This document shows positions 12,391 to 24,848 of a DNA stretch of 64,000 nt, in pieces. The first letter of the stretch is position 1; the number at the start of each line of letters is the position of its first letter. Below the pieces are notes generated by a model. It had not been told where the DNA came from, made no database searches, and worked only from the letters and a program-made list of their open reading frames with translations. Origin of the DNA: Ischnura elegans (Eukaryota > Arthropoda > Insecta > Odonata > Coenagrionidae). A program made the position numbers and the translations under genes. The stretch spans positions 48,279,812-48,343,811 of the forward strand of contig NC_060259.1 in NCBI RefSeq assembly GCF_921293095.1, written 5' to 3'.

Positions 12391-15300
12391 ATTTATGACG
12401 TGATATCACGTCACCCGCACAGCGGGATATAAACGTGATGCGGGTTGCATACTGTCAGCTTTTTCCCCGCGCCACCGTTTTCTTCTAATTTTTTTTCTGC
12501 GCTATGTATCCAAAAAAATACGAGGAAAATGAATTTGTAATGTTCTACTGGTATCGCCATTGGTATTTTGCCACTGTCATAGGGAAATTTTTAGCTTAGA
12601 TGGATGCAATGCAAGTTATAAGTACAAGGAGTCGCCGTGAGCAGCTGTTTGATTGTGATGGTAATTCTGCGCAAGATATTTCGGCGTATTCCTTGTACTA
12701 GTAATCGTAAGTATCGGGGTAGGGTTCTATAATATTGAATAATTTCTACATATTCTTCTGAAGTCACTATTCTCGTCACAAATACCTTTACTCGTATCAT
12801 GTTTTCAGCTCCAATTCCTTTGTTCCCATACGACCATCATCAGCTCAGCAAGCAAGTAAGCATCAGATATTTAACAAAAATGGTTTTCACATACCATTAT
12901 GTATTCCCTTCACTGCATGTGCTTGAGATGGGTGGCAGCTTACGAGATTATTTTCCGACGGTGTATTAGGGTGTCTCTTGTCGTGCACCACTCCTGCCAG
13001 CTGTTCTAATGTTGGAGGGGGTACGGAGATGAAGCGATGGGTGATAGTAAGATTTATTCGGTCCACTTGTAAGAACGAGGAATAACTTTTTTGGAAGTGC
13101 CATCGGCACATCAAAAAGATGGGGAAAGTATGGGGAAAGATTTTGCTGGTACGTGCCCTTTTTGGGTCATTGGGTTATAGACTCCGTTGCCGAAATAAAA
13201 ATGGATGTGGAAACAGACATAATCAACCCATAACTTCCTCATTACTCTCTTATGAACTCAAGCCAATAACATATTTTTGCAATATGATGTTACCGAGTTA
13301 GAAATTAATCCATAAAAACTGGAACTATTGGCATTTGCTAGCAAACATCTTACAAGTAATCTTCATTTAGGCCACGTATCGCGGTTCTTACTACGAATAC
13401 TCTGCGAAAATCTGAAAATGATTAAATTTTTACCGCAATAATATTTTTTCATTTGGTGCATAATAATATCCATTCGAGTAAACCATTCAATAATACGTAT
13501 TCCTAGGAATAGATTTGCAGCATCTATGCCCATTATTACTTACCCGATTACCGAAAGCAACGATGGCGTTTTCTTTCTAATTACACGAGGGAAAGACTAA
13601 TTCCATCGTGCTTGGAAATCTCTAGTTACTTCTTATTTATGTAAGAGCCCTAGTCTATTGAAAAAAGGAATCACATGATATGAACAAAATATTGTATTTA
13701 CCCAAAACAAATTCAATACAATCGAAAAGATGAGCATTTTCAAATTATATATTATTATATACAACTACGTACAGTCAAGTATGTTTTACCAATGTAGGAA
13801 ATACCTCTCTCACAAATTTTATAACAATGTATTTAACCTATAATACTATTGCAATGATCCATTAGTCGGATATATTGGTTATAGGAATACCTACCTTGTG
13901 AAATATTAGGCCAATGAAGGTAAAACTCCTCATAGGTCAATTGTTTCCAATTCCTAACCTATTCTTTCGGAGATTATAAGAAAGTATGTCTGAATACGAA
14001 AGAGGGTGTCTGGGAAAAGGAGACGCAAAAAAAACTTGGATCGTTGGAAGGGTGTGAAGTGGTGAGAGCTGGGTTTTCTATGAAAGTGATATTTTGAGGG
14101 GTCACTGAACTACGGGTCCACCGCAAAGGACGTTCGGATGGAGAAGGACTGACGGTATTGTTAGAGGGTTCAGGGAAAGAATAGGACAAAGGGGATGGGC
14201 CAGTGATTGACATAAAGGGATCTGGCGTAGAAGGAGGCAACGGAGTACCTGACTGTGAGGGTTCAACCTCCTCCCCACCCTCCTCCTCTCTAATTTCTAG
14301 CTCGGAGTCTTCAGAGAATGCCTGATCCCGCTCTCTTCCAGGAGCCCCCGCTATTCCTTCTTCGTGTACATTATGCTAGAGAAGGCAGAGAGCTAAGAAG
14401 GAAATGTTTGTGTCCTTGCGGAGGTTTCCTCCCTCGACGTCGATGGCTGCAAGTCCTGAAGGAAGGTCGAAGACTGCTGATCATCGGCAAAAGCTGATAA
14501 ATAGAGAATTTCACCTCTTTCAAGCAGCATCGACTACCGGCCAGCATGAAAAATTTTCCGTTTTACTCCTCGCTTCCGTACCATCTGCAATAAATACATT
14601 GCATTTTTTTTTTTAAATTCCGATAAATAACATGATCAAAATAAACACACTCGGTGTAATAGGCCAAAGCTGAAATGCTACAAACAGCTTTACTAATGTA
14701 AAACTATGTTTAGGAACTAAATATTCACAATGGCGAGACAAAGAATTGAGAGCACCCATAAGCCATTGATTTCACAGTTATCGAGAAAATAAAAGCATTT
14801 TTATAAAGCAACTCCTTAGCACTTCTTCGCCAATCCATGGGATAATGTTCAAACAGTTATTTGCAATTATAACAAGAATGTTTATAGGTGCATAATATGC
14901 ATGTATCAACAATAAATATTTAAAATAGCTTACACTTTTTCCGTAAATAACTTCCTTCACTCTCGTAAGATTGCCGCTTGTCGATCCCTTCCCTGCTTAG
15001 GAGTTCCACTGACAAACAAAGGAAGGGTGCAAAAGTTAGAGATATGTTACGTTGCACAAATAAATTGTAATGGCATTTTTAAATTTACATTTAAGTTTAA
15101 CTAATCACAGTACTTCATGTATTAATTGAATAAAACTTATTAACATCAGACAATAAAGGTTCGAAAAATACTAGGCTCGCAAGAAGAAAAAAAGGAAGGA
15201 TGGAAAAAATATCTATATTCTCGCTAAACATTATTAAAACAGAAAAAAAATTAATAAACACACATAATTAAGTTCCAGATAGTTCCAGATTTTTAAAATA

Positions 15301-15635
15301 AAACTCAAATAAAATTTGTCATTCTCACGCATTAATAGAAAGAAATAAAAATAATAGCATAAAATACAGGGGGGAAAATGAATGGAAATTGGCTTACCTT
15401 AAGATAAAAGAAAAAATTTCTCCCTATCCTCCCAGGAAAGGTTGCTTGAAACGGCGTTCACAAATGCGCTGCTAGATCCCTGCTGAGCAACTTAGGGGGG
15501 CAAAATGTCATAATAGCACTGAACCGAGCTCTTACGGAGGGCCGGAACCCTCGGGGTACGCATGACGTTATATCACGTCATCAGCACCAGGGGATAGCGC
15601 ACCATGACGTGATATCACGTCATGCCGCACTCAAG
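12391..15635 (-). mobile_element. piggyBac-like sequence inside the Transib element, ends not placed
   Basis: A palindrome TGACGTGATATCACGTCA occurs at about 12394 and again at about 15613, with a variant at about 15569. Subterminal palindromes of this kind also mark the piggyBac element at 3454. Between them, minus-strand frames at 14600-13975 look like the acidic N-terminal part of a piggyBac transposase: QPSTSREE, then an Asp/Glu-rich run, then PLRWTRSSVTPQ and SNDPSFF, which resembles the W....F..nPGl....dP..fF block. No TTAA-bounded termini could be fixed, so the limits given are only the palindromes. Confidence 0.5.
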
Positions 15636-16300
15636 GTGATATACTCTTCCTAAGGATTCAGCATAGGAATCTTCGAGGGGCACAAAACTATATCGACACA
15701 TTTGACTAAAAATAGGCTCAAAAATAGCTAACATTATAAATAATTAAATATTGTTATAATAAATTCTGAAACGAACAGAAAATACTATAATATTGTAAAA
15801 AAATATGCATTATTACCGTATTAAAATTTACAAATGAATCCCTTGAAATTAAAATAGTGATTTATTAAGTTGAATTGCCCTAAAATCGACTATTTCTACG
15901 CCTCGAGCGTTTTAGGCTGAATATGCCCATGTTTGACGGGTTACACAGGTCAACATAATAATCACACAGACCTATCAGGTACGAAATATTATAGGCCATA
16001 TCCTGTAGAATCCGAATACCTAATTCAAAAATTCCTCGTGAAAAGTCGAAAAAATGACTTTTGGCCAGCTTTTTTCGATTTGGGACCACTGTGCGCCGCC
16101 GCGATAGGAGCCCGACGACGCCTCCAGGGAAAGGACGGGGAAGGAAGGGAAGGGACGAGGATTCCCGCACCGTCACAAGGCGGGCGGGCCCTACTATAAG
16201 CGAAACCAAGCAAACGCAATTAATATACTAACGACCTTGGAGGATTATTCTATGAGGAAGAATAATCAAACGATCAAATCGTTAGATATAACTCTGCAGG

Positions 16301-16560
16301 CAGTGGCGCCGACTCAATGGGGCCTGAGGGGGCCCGAGCTCCCACAAAAATCCGTTACAGATGTGACGAAAAAATATGTCAGGCTTGCCGATTTTCCCTG
16401 GAGTGTCCAGATACCGAGATTCGAGTGATCAGGGTTCTAATGTTGATCATGTGACTCTTCTAAAATGCTTAAAAAACTTAAAATTCACTACTTATAAAAT
16501 TTACCGGGGCAAGGTCCCCGGTTTGGGCCCCCCAATATTTTTTGTAAGTCGGCACCCCTG
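16301..16560 (+). mobile_element. hAT-type MITE, family 3
   Basis: The termini CAGTGGCGCCGAC and GTCGGCACCCCTG are inverted repeats. They are flanked by a perfect 8-bp duplication, tctgcagg, at 16293-16300 and 16561-16568. At 260 bp and without a coding frame, it is a non-autonomous hAT. The perfect target duplication suggests it is younger than the family 1 copies. Confidence 0.93.
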
Positions 16561-16568
16561 TCTGCAGG

Positions 16569-19085
16569 GGAATTTTTTTTAAGGTAGTTTCTTTCCCTTA
16601 GCAATTTAGTTTTTCGTCTTATGAGCAAGTAGTGATATCGGTGAATTCTCTACTTAGCCTACCCTTACTTTGATCGGAGTCAGCCGTTAAAAAAGGTTGT
16701 TATCATTATTGTAACAAAAGCCAAGGGGACCCTATATTACCATTAGAATACAAGGAAAGTACAAACCTTGGGTGTTTGGAAGGTAGCAAAAGACAACATC
16801 AGCGAAATCTTCAATTTGATCCCGTCAAGTTTCATTCTTCTCTTAAAAAAAAGGAATTTTATCGCGAACAATTAAGCAATTGCCATCTTCTCTCATCAGA
16901 ATTAAAAAATTTCATTTTCACAAAATTAACAAGTTTTGCCTCCTCCATCTCCCATTAATGGAAAACAACTCTTGCAATTTATTCGAATTCCTTTTTCGTG
17001 CATCCACGTTTTTCTTTTATATCTCTTGCATTTTCTTCCTGCAGTTCTCTCCGCAAGAATGTCAACGACATTATTGGTAGTCAACATTTTTAAAAAAACT
17101 GGTTCGCAAAAGGCTACACTTGAGTCTAAACGCTGGAAAATTTATATTTTAATTGGAAGGAACAACTTGAACAATTTATTGTGCCAACTCATCTTAAACC
17201 AATTTTAAAAAACGGAGAGTAGAAATTAAAATACATGAAGCCCAATATACCGGTTCATTACTCCTTAGTTTTGCTGTTGTCAGAAACTAAGGAATTACTG
17301 AATCACAAGATTTATAGCTATGAAAACAAGGAACTTCCTTGCGAGATCACTACAAATCACGAAAACTATAGCCAATGAAGGATTTGTCAATTAGTGCTGG
17401 GCATCGATATAAAACGAGTAACTGAAGTGAACAAAAAATTTTAGACTGAAGTTCGGAAGGTTAAAAAAGAGGAGTAATCGTTACCCATGGGAATCTGGGT
17501 CTTCCTCAAGACCTAAAAACGGGGTATGGTTGGACCGCATAATTAGAAATGTGATATGCTTGAATTTTGTGAGAAAATGCATTCTAGCAGCGGACCTGCA
17601 ATCAAACCCTTCCAAGTGGAAGCAGATGGAGAGTAAAAACCGCGCAGCACGTTCAGTTTCACTTGCAGTCGAACCTACTCAAGGATAGCAATAAAGTGAA
17701 GTTGGGTGGTGCACCACTGCACCATGTGAGATAGCAAAACTTACCGACTGAGGAACCCTCTCTACTTCCCCTTGGGTCCAGCGCGTGTTCAGATAACGGG
17801 TCTCCTGGACTTAATCGGATTGGAAGAAAGGAAAGGCAGTGGTGAGTTTTCCTTATAGCAGTGCCAGCAGCCTGTCCTCAAAATATTTACATCTGTGCAA
17901 TAAACTTCTCCCTTATTCCACGGTCAAATAAAAAGTGGGCAAAATTACCATTTTTTGGTCATCTATTGTAAAAAATTGGAAAAATATTCCCTAAAGATGA
18001 TTTTAAGTTGTGTTTTTATAATCATATCACCTACAGTAAATTGTTGTTTGATTCTAAAGATCCCAATAAAAGAGCGATGTTTATTTCCTGAGTTGTAACA
18101 CAAAGGATTGTAATTGTTGTTATGCTGGTGAAACTGGGAAGAAATGTATTTAAGAATTGATGAACATAAAAAATCATTTTTACATTATGACAACAAATCT
18201 ATATTTGCAAAACATTTACATTATTTACTTGTGAACATTCATCTGATTTTTAACCATGAAATTTTGTATGTATTTGACAAAGGTATACATCTGGATTTTG
18301 TAAAAAAAATTAGTAAATAGAAGTGTATTCCAAGTCTTTTAAAGAAGGTCTGGATAATGAAGTGGTGCCGACGATGAACTCACCTCTCCTTAAGGTGAGA
18401 GGCCTTCCTTCCCTTAAAAATTCTTGTCCGATGGCCCTGACTAGACCTCTGTCATACAAATGAGTAACCAACTTAAATCCCCCAATTCCTACTTCTAAAT
18501 TTTATCCCACCTACACCTCCCAGCAATATGTATACCAGGCCAGCTGCTCTTCATTCTGAGAGCTCTTGCAAGATGATGATGCATCATGATAATGATGTGC
18601 AAACATTGAAACCAGATGAGCAGGTTAAAAAGTGTAGAAAATTATTACATATAACTGTTTGCATCATTCTATTGAGGAATTTCCACAAAGTAAACATATC
18701 AACAATTAATCTGATAGCCTCTCTGCCTTCATGGTTTTCTGCTTTGATTCATTAACAAAGTCCTTGTACATCTTTTTTCCTGGCTTTTAGACTGTGTTCT
18801 CACACTTCTTTCTCCCATCTATTTATTTTCTTCGTCATTTTGTCTGTGATCTACACTTTGCTCATCTATCTACTCTACTTATCAAATTAACTTCTCTTCT
18901 AATTCGGCTATTCCCTTTTTAATCCTCTCCTATCCCTGTAATCTGCATATCCTGTGTCAACCAGATGCATATCATTATCTGCTAATATCTGGTGTTTCCC
19001 TCTACGAGTCCTCTGCAGAGAATCTAAGCTCTGTTTCGTCCCTTTTTGGTTTTCTTTTCATCTTATGAACCTTGCGATATACCCC
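16569..19085. other. No feature recognised
   Basis: AT-rich sequence with chance open frames only (up to 90 codons, near 16936-17208). I see no repeat end, splice pattern or RNA gene. Confidence 0.4.
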
Positions 19086-19093
19086 ATTAGCAC

Positions 19094-19354
19094 CAGTGGC
19101 ATAACTATGGAGGGGAGGTTATAGAGATAGATCCCCCCAAAGCCTCAGAGAATTTTATGGTATGCTAATGTTCTCCCTGTTGTGATGATTTCCCACAGAA
19201 TTGCAAATGAAGCTCAAATTTTAAGTGCCAAAATGATGTAAAATGTATTTCCAGCCACGTAATTTTTCAAAACTTTTCCCATTGCCTTGGGGGGGAGGTC
19301 ACCCCCATAGACCCCCTACCCTCCCTAAAGCATATTCCTAGTAATGCCACTGAT
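19094..19354 (+). mobile_element. hAT-type MITE, family 2, copy 1
   Basis: The termini CAGTGGCATAACTA and TAGTAATGCCACTG are inverted repeats, flanked by a perfect 8-bp duplication attagcac (19086-19093 and 19355-19362). The 261-bp body aligns with 49675-49937. No coding frame. Confidence 0.93.
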
Positions 19355-19439
19355 TAGCACAATATTGTTTTGTGAATGTCTCCAATGCCGGAAGCAACAT
19401 GAGTTTTTTTTTCTAATATTCCTCAACTATTGTTTATCC

Positions 19440-19800
19440 ATCAAGCAATTTATTTTGTATCTTCCTCAGGCGTTGGTCTAGCTGGAGGAAGCCAATGGTG
19501 CCACCCCAAGCCTCATTCCAGAGGCCAATTGGCAGAAAAACTGCGTGGTACCCTCCAGTCTGCAGCAAGCCAACGGCCATCCCAGTTATATCGTCCTGGT
19601 CTACAAACAGTCCATTGCACTTATCAAAGCTGTCGTAAAGGGCAATTACAGGCATGAAATATGCCGTTCCTTCACAAGACTTCAGGTCAACGAGGCATGG
19701 AACAATGCCGCATTCACAGCCCTTTTCACTAAAGAGATGGCTGAAACCAGCAGGTGGCTTCTCAATGAGCATACGGCGATATCATTCTTTATCCAAGGTA
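19440..19800. other. Coding-like stretch, unidentified
   Basis: This stretch is open on both strands (19545-19844 plus, 19772-19434 minus) with balanced codon composition, unlike the AT-rich surroundings. The minus frame reads through CGIVPCLVDLKSCEG and FVDQDDITGMAVGLLQTGG. I recognise no family. It sits directly 5' (plus sense) of R3 copy 1 and may be part of the same element or a decayed gene. Confidence 0.35.
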
Positions 19801-20370
19801 TAAAGCACAAATATTATGAAAGAGGATCCTCAAGTCGCCTCTGAATGTGTTGTAACTCACCATGCATTTAATTGTGTTGATGAAAGTTAAAACATGTGAA
19901 GTTAAAACTGATGAAGTGTTCCGAGTTTCACGGGGAATTAAGGTATAATTAGGGGTATTAACCAAAATTTAAGCACATGATGATGTGATCTATCAAATTC
20001 ATAACTTTTCAATGCTGTTCCTTGCAATTACAAACATTATACTGCAAAATATTGGAACAAAGTGGAACACTCATCACCGTGCGGCCGACATTTTTGAAAA
20101 CCAATTACTAAAATGCAACTGAAGTGGCAACAGAAATCAGCCTTCTGTGGGATGGCATTGGGCCTCTTATGTGCAGTCTCCTTGGTATAAAGGTCCACTT
20201 TGACACACTCTTCATCGAAGAGCTGTTGGAGGAAACTGGCACTTCAGTCACCAACAGCCGCACCCTCCTGACAAGAAACTGTGAGAAAGACCTCCACCAT
20301 CTGATTTCATCCACCATCAAGATTTTGTTGGCTCCCCTGAGGCTGGTTGACAATCCCCTGCTACAGTGAC
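19800..20370 (+). repeat. Repeat family R3, copy 1, coding-like
   Basis: It aligns with 61755-62240 (plus), and in part with 31345-31175 and 28450-28285 (both minus). Shared landmarks in order are GAGGATCCTCAAGTCG, TTTCACGGGG..TAAGG, ATGATGATGTGAT and a stretch around GGCAACAGAAATCAGCCTTC. On the minus strand the last part reads RRLISVATSVAF-stop here and RRLISVATSVTF-stop at 62 kb, so it may derive from a protein C-terminus. The class is unknown. Confidence 0.7.
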
Positions 20371-22000
20371 TTCAAGTCCACGAGGACAAAAATTGCAGTC
20401 AATCCCTGCATGGATAGAAAATCATCATGAAAGCGAACTGCTTGCAGAAGAGGATGTAATGCTTGTAATCACTCACGCTTTCCATTTAACTCTCCAAATT
20501 AATGTGGTGAAAGGTATGTTTTATGCTGGAGTTCACATCTGATAAATGATAAACAAAAGGAGGAGGAATAATGATGCTTGAATTTCATTTCCATCGTACA
20601 TTGCTGCTAATATCCGTGTCCCCCAGGCCTTGAATGTCACTTCCTGGCAGTCCGAAAACAAAGTGCTCTGTAAACCAGCTCAAGCAACTGAAGCACCACA
20701 AAACAAACACCCTGAATTGTCTAAACATAAACATTGACCACATTGTGAGCTGGGAGATCTTCTGAGAACTTTTATGTGCCATCTATGGGTTTTGCTACCA
20801 AATGCAGATTTGTCTCCAAAGTCACCGTCTGTGAGGACTGTAGCTGTGAATTCGAAGGGTGACTACAACGTTCGCAGCTGCCTGGAGAAGAATCCTGAGC
20901 ACTGACTTGATGATTCGCTATCAAGTCCCAGCGAGTAGGCGATATTTATATCTTCACTAGAAATGGGTGAGTCACCAAAAGTCTCATTAATTTTAAATTA
21001 GTATGTCTTATTTTGAGGTAATATTCTTGTTTTCTACTCTACATTAACGGAAATTATGCCAGACTTAACATTTATTATAGCTCTTTTCTGCCAAAATATT
21101 CCATAAGTTGAGAAACAGAAAGTAGTGTGTAAGTACCATGAGGAAAAAGTATCCCAATAATATTTGTGACACCACTGTTGCTGAGCAGAAAAATGGGTTA
21201 CCTCTACAGTGGGTTGTTATTCTTTGGCCAACAAGGAAATTTCAGATGAGGGAAATCATCTGAATTTATTCATTGTTCAAATATGCTACAGATTAGTGGG
21301 TGTCCCTCTTCCTGAGCATCTGGTGATGGCCCAATTCATTCCAACTCCATTGAATTGAGGTGCATTAAATTATCATGTGCACATTTGAAGCGTTTACTCA
21401 TATTCTTCTTCACAAGTCTTAACAAAACAGCGACATTGAATGGATTTACTTCTCGTAATACCACATGGAAGACAAAAATAAGTTTTATTCTGAATGAAAA
21501 GACAGTCCCCAAGCAGATTCGATGGGTTGTGTTATGGCTTGATGGGATGGTTATCATAATAGCATCCTCCCTTCATAAGATATTACTGTAGATTGGTAAA
21601 AATTGTAAAATATTGTGAATATTCCAAAAATACCTTAATGTACCCCTATGGACGGCCTTGCTACCATCTCATTCCATGCAATGGGACCCACTGGTGGGTC
21701 ATACCAGACTTCCTCCCTGTAATATTTTCTGCGTCTTCATTTTGTGAAATGAGATCTTTGAGGCATAACCTTTGGTGTGTCTACACTATGAATGGTAACA
21801 CATGTGATTCAACCGGAAGTAAGTGTTACCCACCAATGGGATGTGCCACCCAGGGAGAAACTCTTTTAAAACAAGCAAGGAGAGTGACCCAACAGTGCAC
21901 ACTGTACCAGACAAGGTAGCACTATGTAAAATGGCCAACTATCCATAACTTACCCAGCACTTATGATTAGAAAGAAATGCTAGGTGTGCACATCAAAATC
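20371..22000. other. No gene recognised
   Basis: Around 20580-20950 the composition is less AT-rich and there are short stop-free runs (for example one containing ATKCRFVSKVTVCEDC), possibly continuing R3-associated sequence. At 21680-21860 there are imperfect inverted segments built on CCCACTGGTGGGTC and CCCACCAATGGGA. Nothing firmer can be supported. Confidence 0.35.
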
Positions 22001-22014
22001 TTCACACATCTCTG

Positions 22015-22540
22015 CTCTCTTATTTTTGGGCATATGTATGATGGCTTTCTTCTCAATGTCACTAGGTAAATCTTTTGAGCGCATATCGCAGATAGTTTTA
22101 TACAATGTATTTATTACCTTTTCTCCTGTATTTTTATAACCTCTACTGGAATATCATCTATTCCTGGGGCCTTATTGTTTTGCAGGTCTCTTATTGCTAC
22201 ATCAACTTATGATCTTAATATGCTAGATCCCATGCCATCCTTTTCTACTTCACTTTCCTCTTCGATAATTTTTGTGCTGAGATGGCTTCTGTTGAATAAC
22301 TCCTTCAGGTATTCTATCGCCTTTGTCATCATTCTCAATTAAAATGTTTCCGTACTTGTCCCTTATGGTATTATATCTTGTACTCCTTGAAATGGTTCCT
22401 GACTATATTATCGGCCGCTCCCGCTTTCTCTTGTACCAATTTTGTACATCCTCGCATCTGTTCATCATCCATGCTTCTCTAGTTCTTTTTGAGTTTTGGG
22501 TGCAAGACGTGCCAGCACAGCAATCATTCAGTCTGGCATA
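22015..22540 (-). mobile_element. LINE fragment (start of reverse transcriptase)
   Basis: Minus-strand frames with frameshifts read REAWMMNRCEDVQNWYKRK, then KYGNILIE, VEKDGMGS, DLQNNKAPGIDDIPVEVIK and DLPSDIEKKAIIHMPKK. The NNKAPGIDDIP.EVIK segment is the well-known reverse transcriptase entry motif of non-LTR elements (usual form NKAPG.DGI..E.+K). Both the 5' part and most of the polymerase domain are missing. It is probably from the same broad clade as the fragment at 50.4-51.3 kb. Confidence 0.85.
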
Positions 22541-22589
22541 TTTAAATAATGTCCATATATAATTTATACTACATATACTAAATCATGTA

Positions 22590-23065
22590 TTTTCGAATCA
22601 TATAAAAATTACAAATAAATTACGTGCAGTGTTTCTATCAGTTAAAATTTTTCTTTAGTGATAAAATGTAGGATTAGATAAGCACAAACATATTCAGTAA
22701 TTAACAACAAAATATGCATTCTACATATATGCCAAAGCCATTTTATATATCTCTATTAATCTTTACAACTTATTGCAGAAGATGAATGCGGTATACTTTG
22801 CAGTTTTCCTAGGTTGAGTTACAATTGTTCATGTACAACTTTAAAGTTCATGAAGTAGACAAAACAACTAATTTTATGGTGGGCAGAGTCATTTATTGCA
22901 TTTGCATGACAACATTATTGACTTGATATATTGAATTGATAAAACGAAATATAAATCAGAATTTAAAAAAATTATCTATAAATGACGCATTTTTCATTAT
23001 TTTAGCATGCACTTTAGTCCAGATATAAATTAGCAAATCACAGCAACACATAATTTTGACAACAG
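22590..23065 (+). repeat. Repeat family R2, copy 1
   Basis: It aligns with 29960-30365 and 59690-60115. Shared landmarks are GAAGATGAATGC, AAAGTTCATGAAGT.GACAAAAC, a block near ATTTATTGCA, TTAGCATGCA and ATAAATT.GCAAA. No inverted termini or reading frame is seen. This copy is the most diverged of the three. Confidence 0.75.
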
Positions 23066-24001
23066 TAAGGCTAAAGTTAGGGCTGCATGCCTGGTGTGGA
23101 ATCACTCCATGCTATACACCCTGATGGTGGCTGGCAGTGTAGGTACCTCATCAATATCGATGAATACCAGCAATAGTTTAGCTCTAGGATATCTTGACTG
23201 GGAGAACTTGACGTAGGCTTCTCATGTATTGCCAATGAATTTCAATATTTGTAAATACTGACTATGTACATGATTTTTTGGCATTTTATAATCATACATT
23301 AATCACTTGGTATCTCTCGTTGACCACTCTCTTAGCTCACTCCAGCTTCCTGTTTAATACTAAAGTTAATTTCCTAACAACCACCCTACACAACCCTGAA
23401 TCCATCACTCCAGAAGTTCCCTCCATTCCACTCACATCACACAGCCCCTGGATACCTATTCTCCCTTTTCCTCTTGATATTTTCTACACCTTACATCCTC
23501 ATCATTGACCTCACATTTGATGCTCCATTGCTTACCTGCTCTACGCCCACCCCTCCCGCACAAAGTGTTCCATGCAATACCAAGGCTTCCACTCATTGGA
23601 CTTCCCTCCCCAACACTGTAAATAGCCCTGTACCCATTACTTCAGTAGACCCCATTAAACTTCCACCTTTAATATAATATTGCTTCTTGATTTTAAGTAC
23701 TAATCCACATACAAATATACCTATGCCTATGCACATTCTCTGTATAGTTTGTACCAAATTTTACGCTTCTCAACATCTTAATGACTGGCATAACATTTTA
23801 AAGAATACATACACATATTCATACTGAAACATATTTTTCATCAATTTCATTGCTTTAACTTGTCTGTGATTTTCTGTCTGATAAAAAAAACTATCGAGTA
23901 CAAGTAAACGTTAGGATTTTCCTCTTTACTATGAGCTTTGTTTCAGCTTCCCCATTTAAATTAGAAAATCGAGTTAAAATATTTAAATCTTGAAGAAATT
24001 A
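23066..24001. other. No feature recognised
   Basis: A pyrimidine-rich tract runs over about 23390-23660 and opens two chance frames. No gene or repeat is supported. Confidence 0.4.
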
Positions 24002-24846
24002 CAGCACACTCCCAATTATCCTGGCTAACGGTGGGGAGAGACGGCGTGAATAATCAGAAAACATGGATAACCCAAAATTTTTCTTCATTGTCTTATAATG
24101 TTCATAATTTACTTAGAAAACAATAAATTATTATTTATCTGTTATTTTAGAGTGCTTCCCAGATTCATTGAGAGCTTTCGTCTCCAGTTTGTGATCTTTT
24201 TAGTGGCAATAACATACAGTGAAACCTCTATTTTACACTTTTGAATGGACCACTTACATAAAGTACAAAATTGAGGAAATTGTAAAATAGAGTATCAATG
24301 TTTTAAGGCGGTAGTGTGCAAAATCAGGGAAAATGTAAAATGGGGGAATGTAAATCGAGGTTTCACTGTAGTTGCACTCGTGCTATGAATGCTCCATGTT
24401 AGGCCTGCTTTCGAAAACCACATATCCATGGCTGTGTGATCACTGATACAGAAAAGTAGTTTGCACGAATGCTTCAAAACCACTGCTCGACGTCAGAAAC
24501 AACACTGTCAGGCACCACGCCACGTAGTCGCGTCTCGCACAAGTTGCCCGGGTTGCAACTGCTGTGGGATGTGTATCTGTGATCACAAAGCATGGTCATG
24601 CACCGCTAGGCTTGGAAATGGTGCTTCCATGAATGCAGCTAGTTCACGATCCCTTCCGTTTACAAAGGGGATTCTAACGGAAATAATAAGCCCGTGAGTC
24701 ATACCATTAATGCAGTAATCCTGATGATTTTGCGATCGATTTTATTTTTTTACCAAGATCGCGGAAAATTTTGAGCGAGAGTGAAAATCAAGCACGGATA
24801 ATCCAAAACACGGATATACCCCTGCCGGATAATCAGGAGTCTGCCG
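24002..24846. mobile_element. pogo/Tigger-type non-autonomous element with nested MITE
   Basis: The ends CAGCACACTCCCAATTATCC and, inverted, CGGCAGACTCCTGATTATCC pair well and are bordered by TA on both sides (24000-24001, 24847-24848), as for the Tc1/mariner/pogo group. No transposase frame is recognisable. A second pogo-type MITE (24217-24368) lies inside it and is therefore younger. Confidence 0.85.
24217..24368. mobile_element. pogo-type MITE, CAGTGAAACCTC family, copy 1
   Basis: 152 bp with inverted termini CAGTGAAACCTC and GAGGTTTCACTG and TA target duplications (24215-24216, 24369-24370). It shares termini with 34046-34627. Confidence 0.92.
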
Positions 24847-24848
24847 TA

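Larger units (their letters stand above)
9730..16093 (-). mobile_element. Transib DNA transposon, about 6.4 kb, transposase on minus strand
   Basis: The left end (9730) and the inverted right end (16093) are identical for about 35 bp, starting CACAGTGGTCCCAAATCG. The element is flanked by the 5-bp duplication cgccg at 9725-9729 and 16094-16098. A CACWRTG start and a 5-bp GC-rich target duplication are the signature of Transib, the superfamily from which RAG1 arose. A Transib transposase exon lies inside at about 10735-10424. The length exceeds the usual 3-4 kb, and piggyBac-like sequence within it suggests later insertions. Confidence 0.9.

Noticed and set aside
13974-14380. Retrotransposon polyprotein hinge
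   Set aside because: The order of acidic run, PLRWTR and SNDPSFF, with QPSTS upstream, fits a piggyBac transposase N-terminus better.
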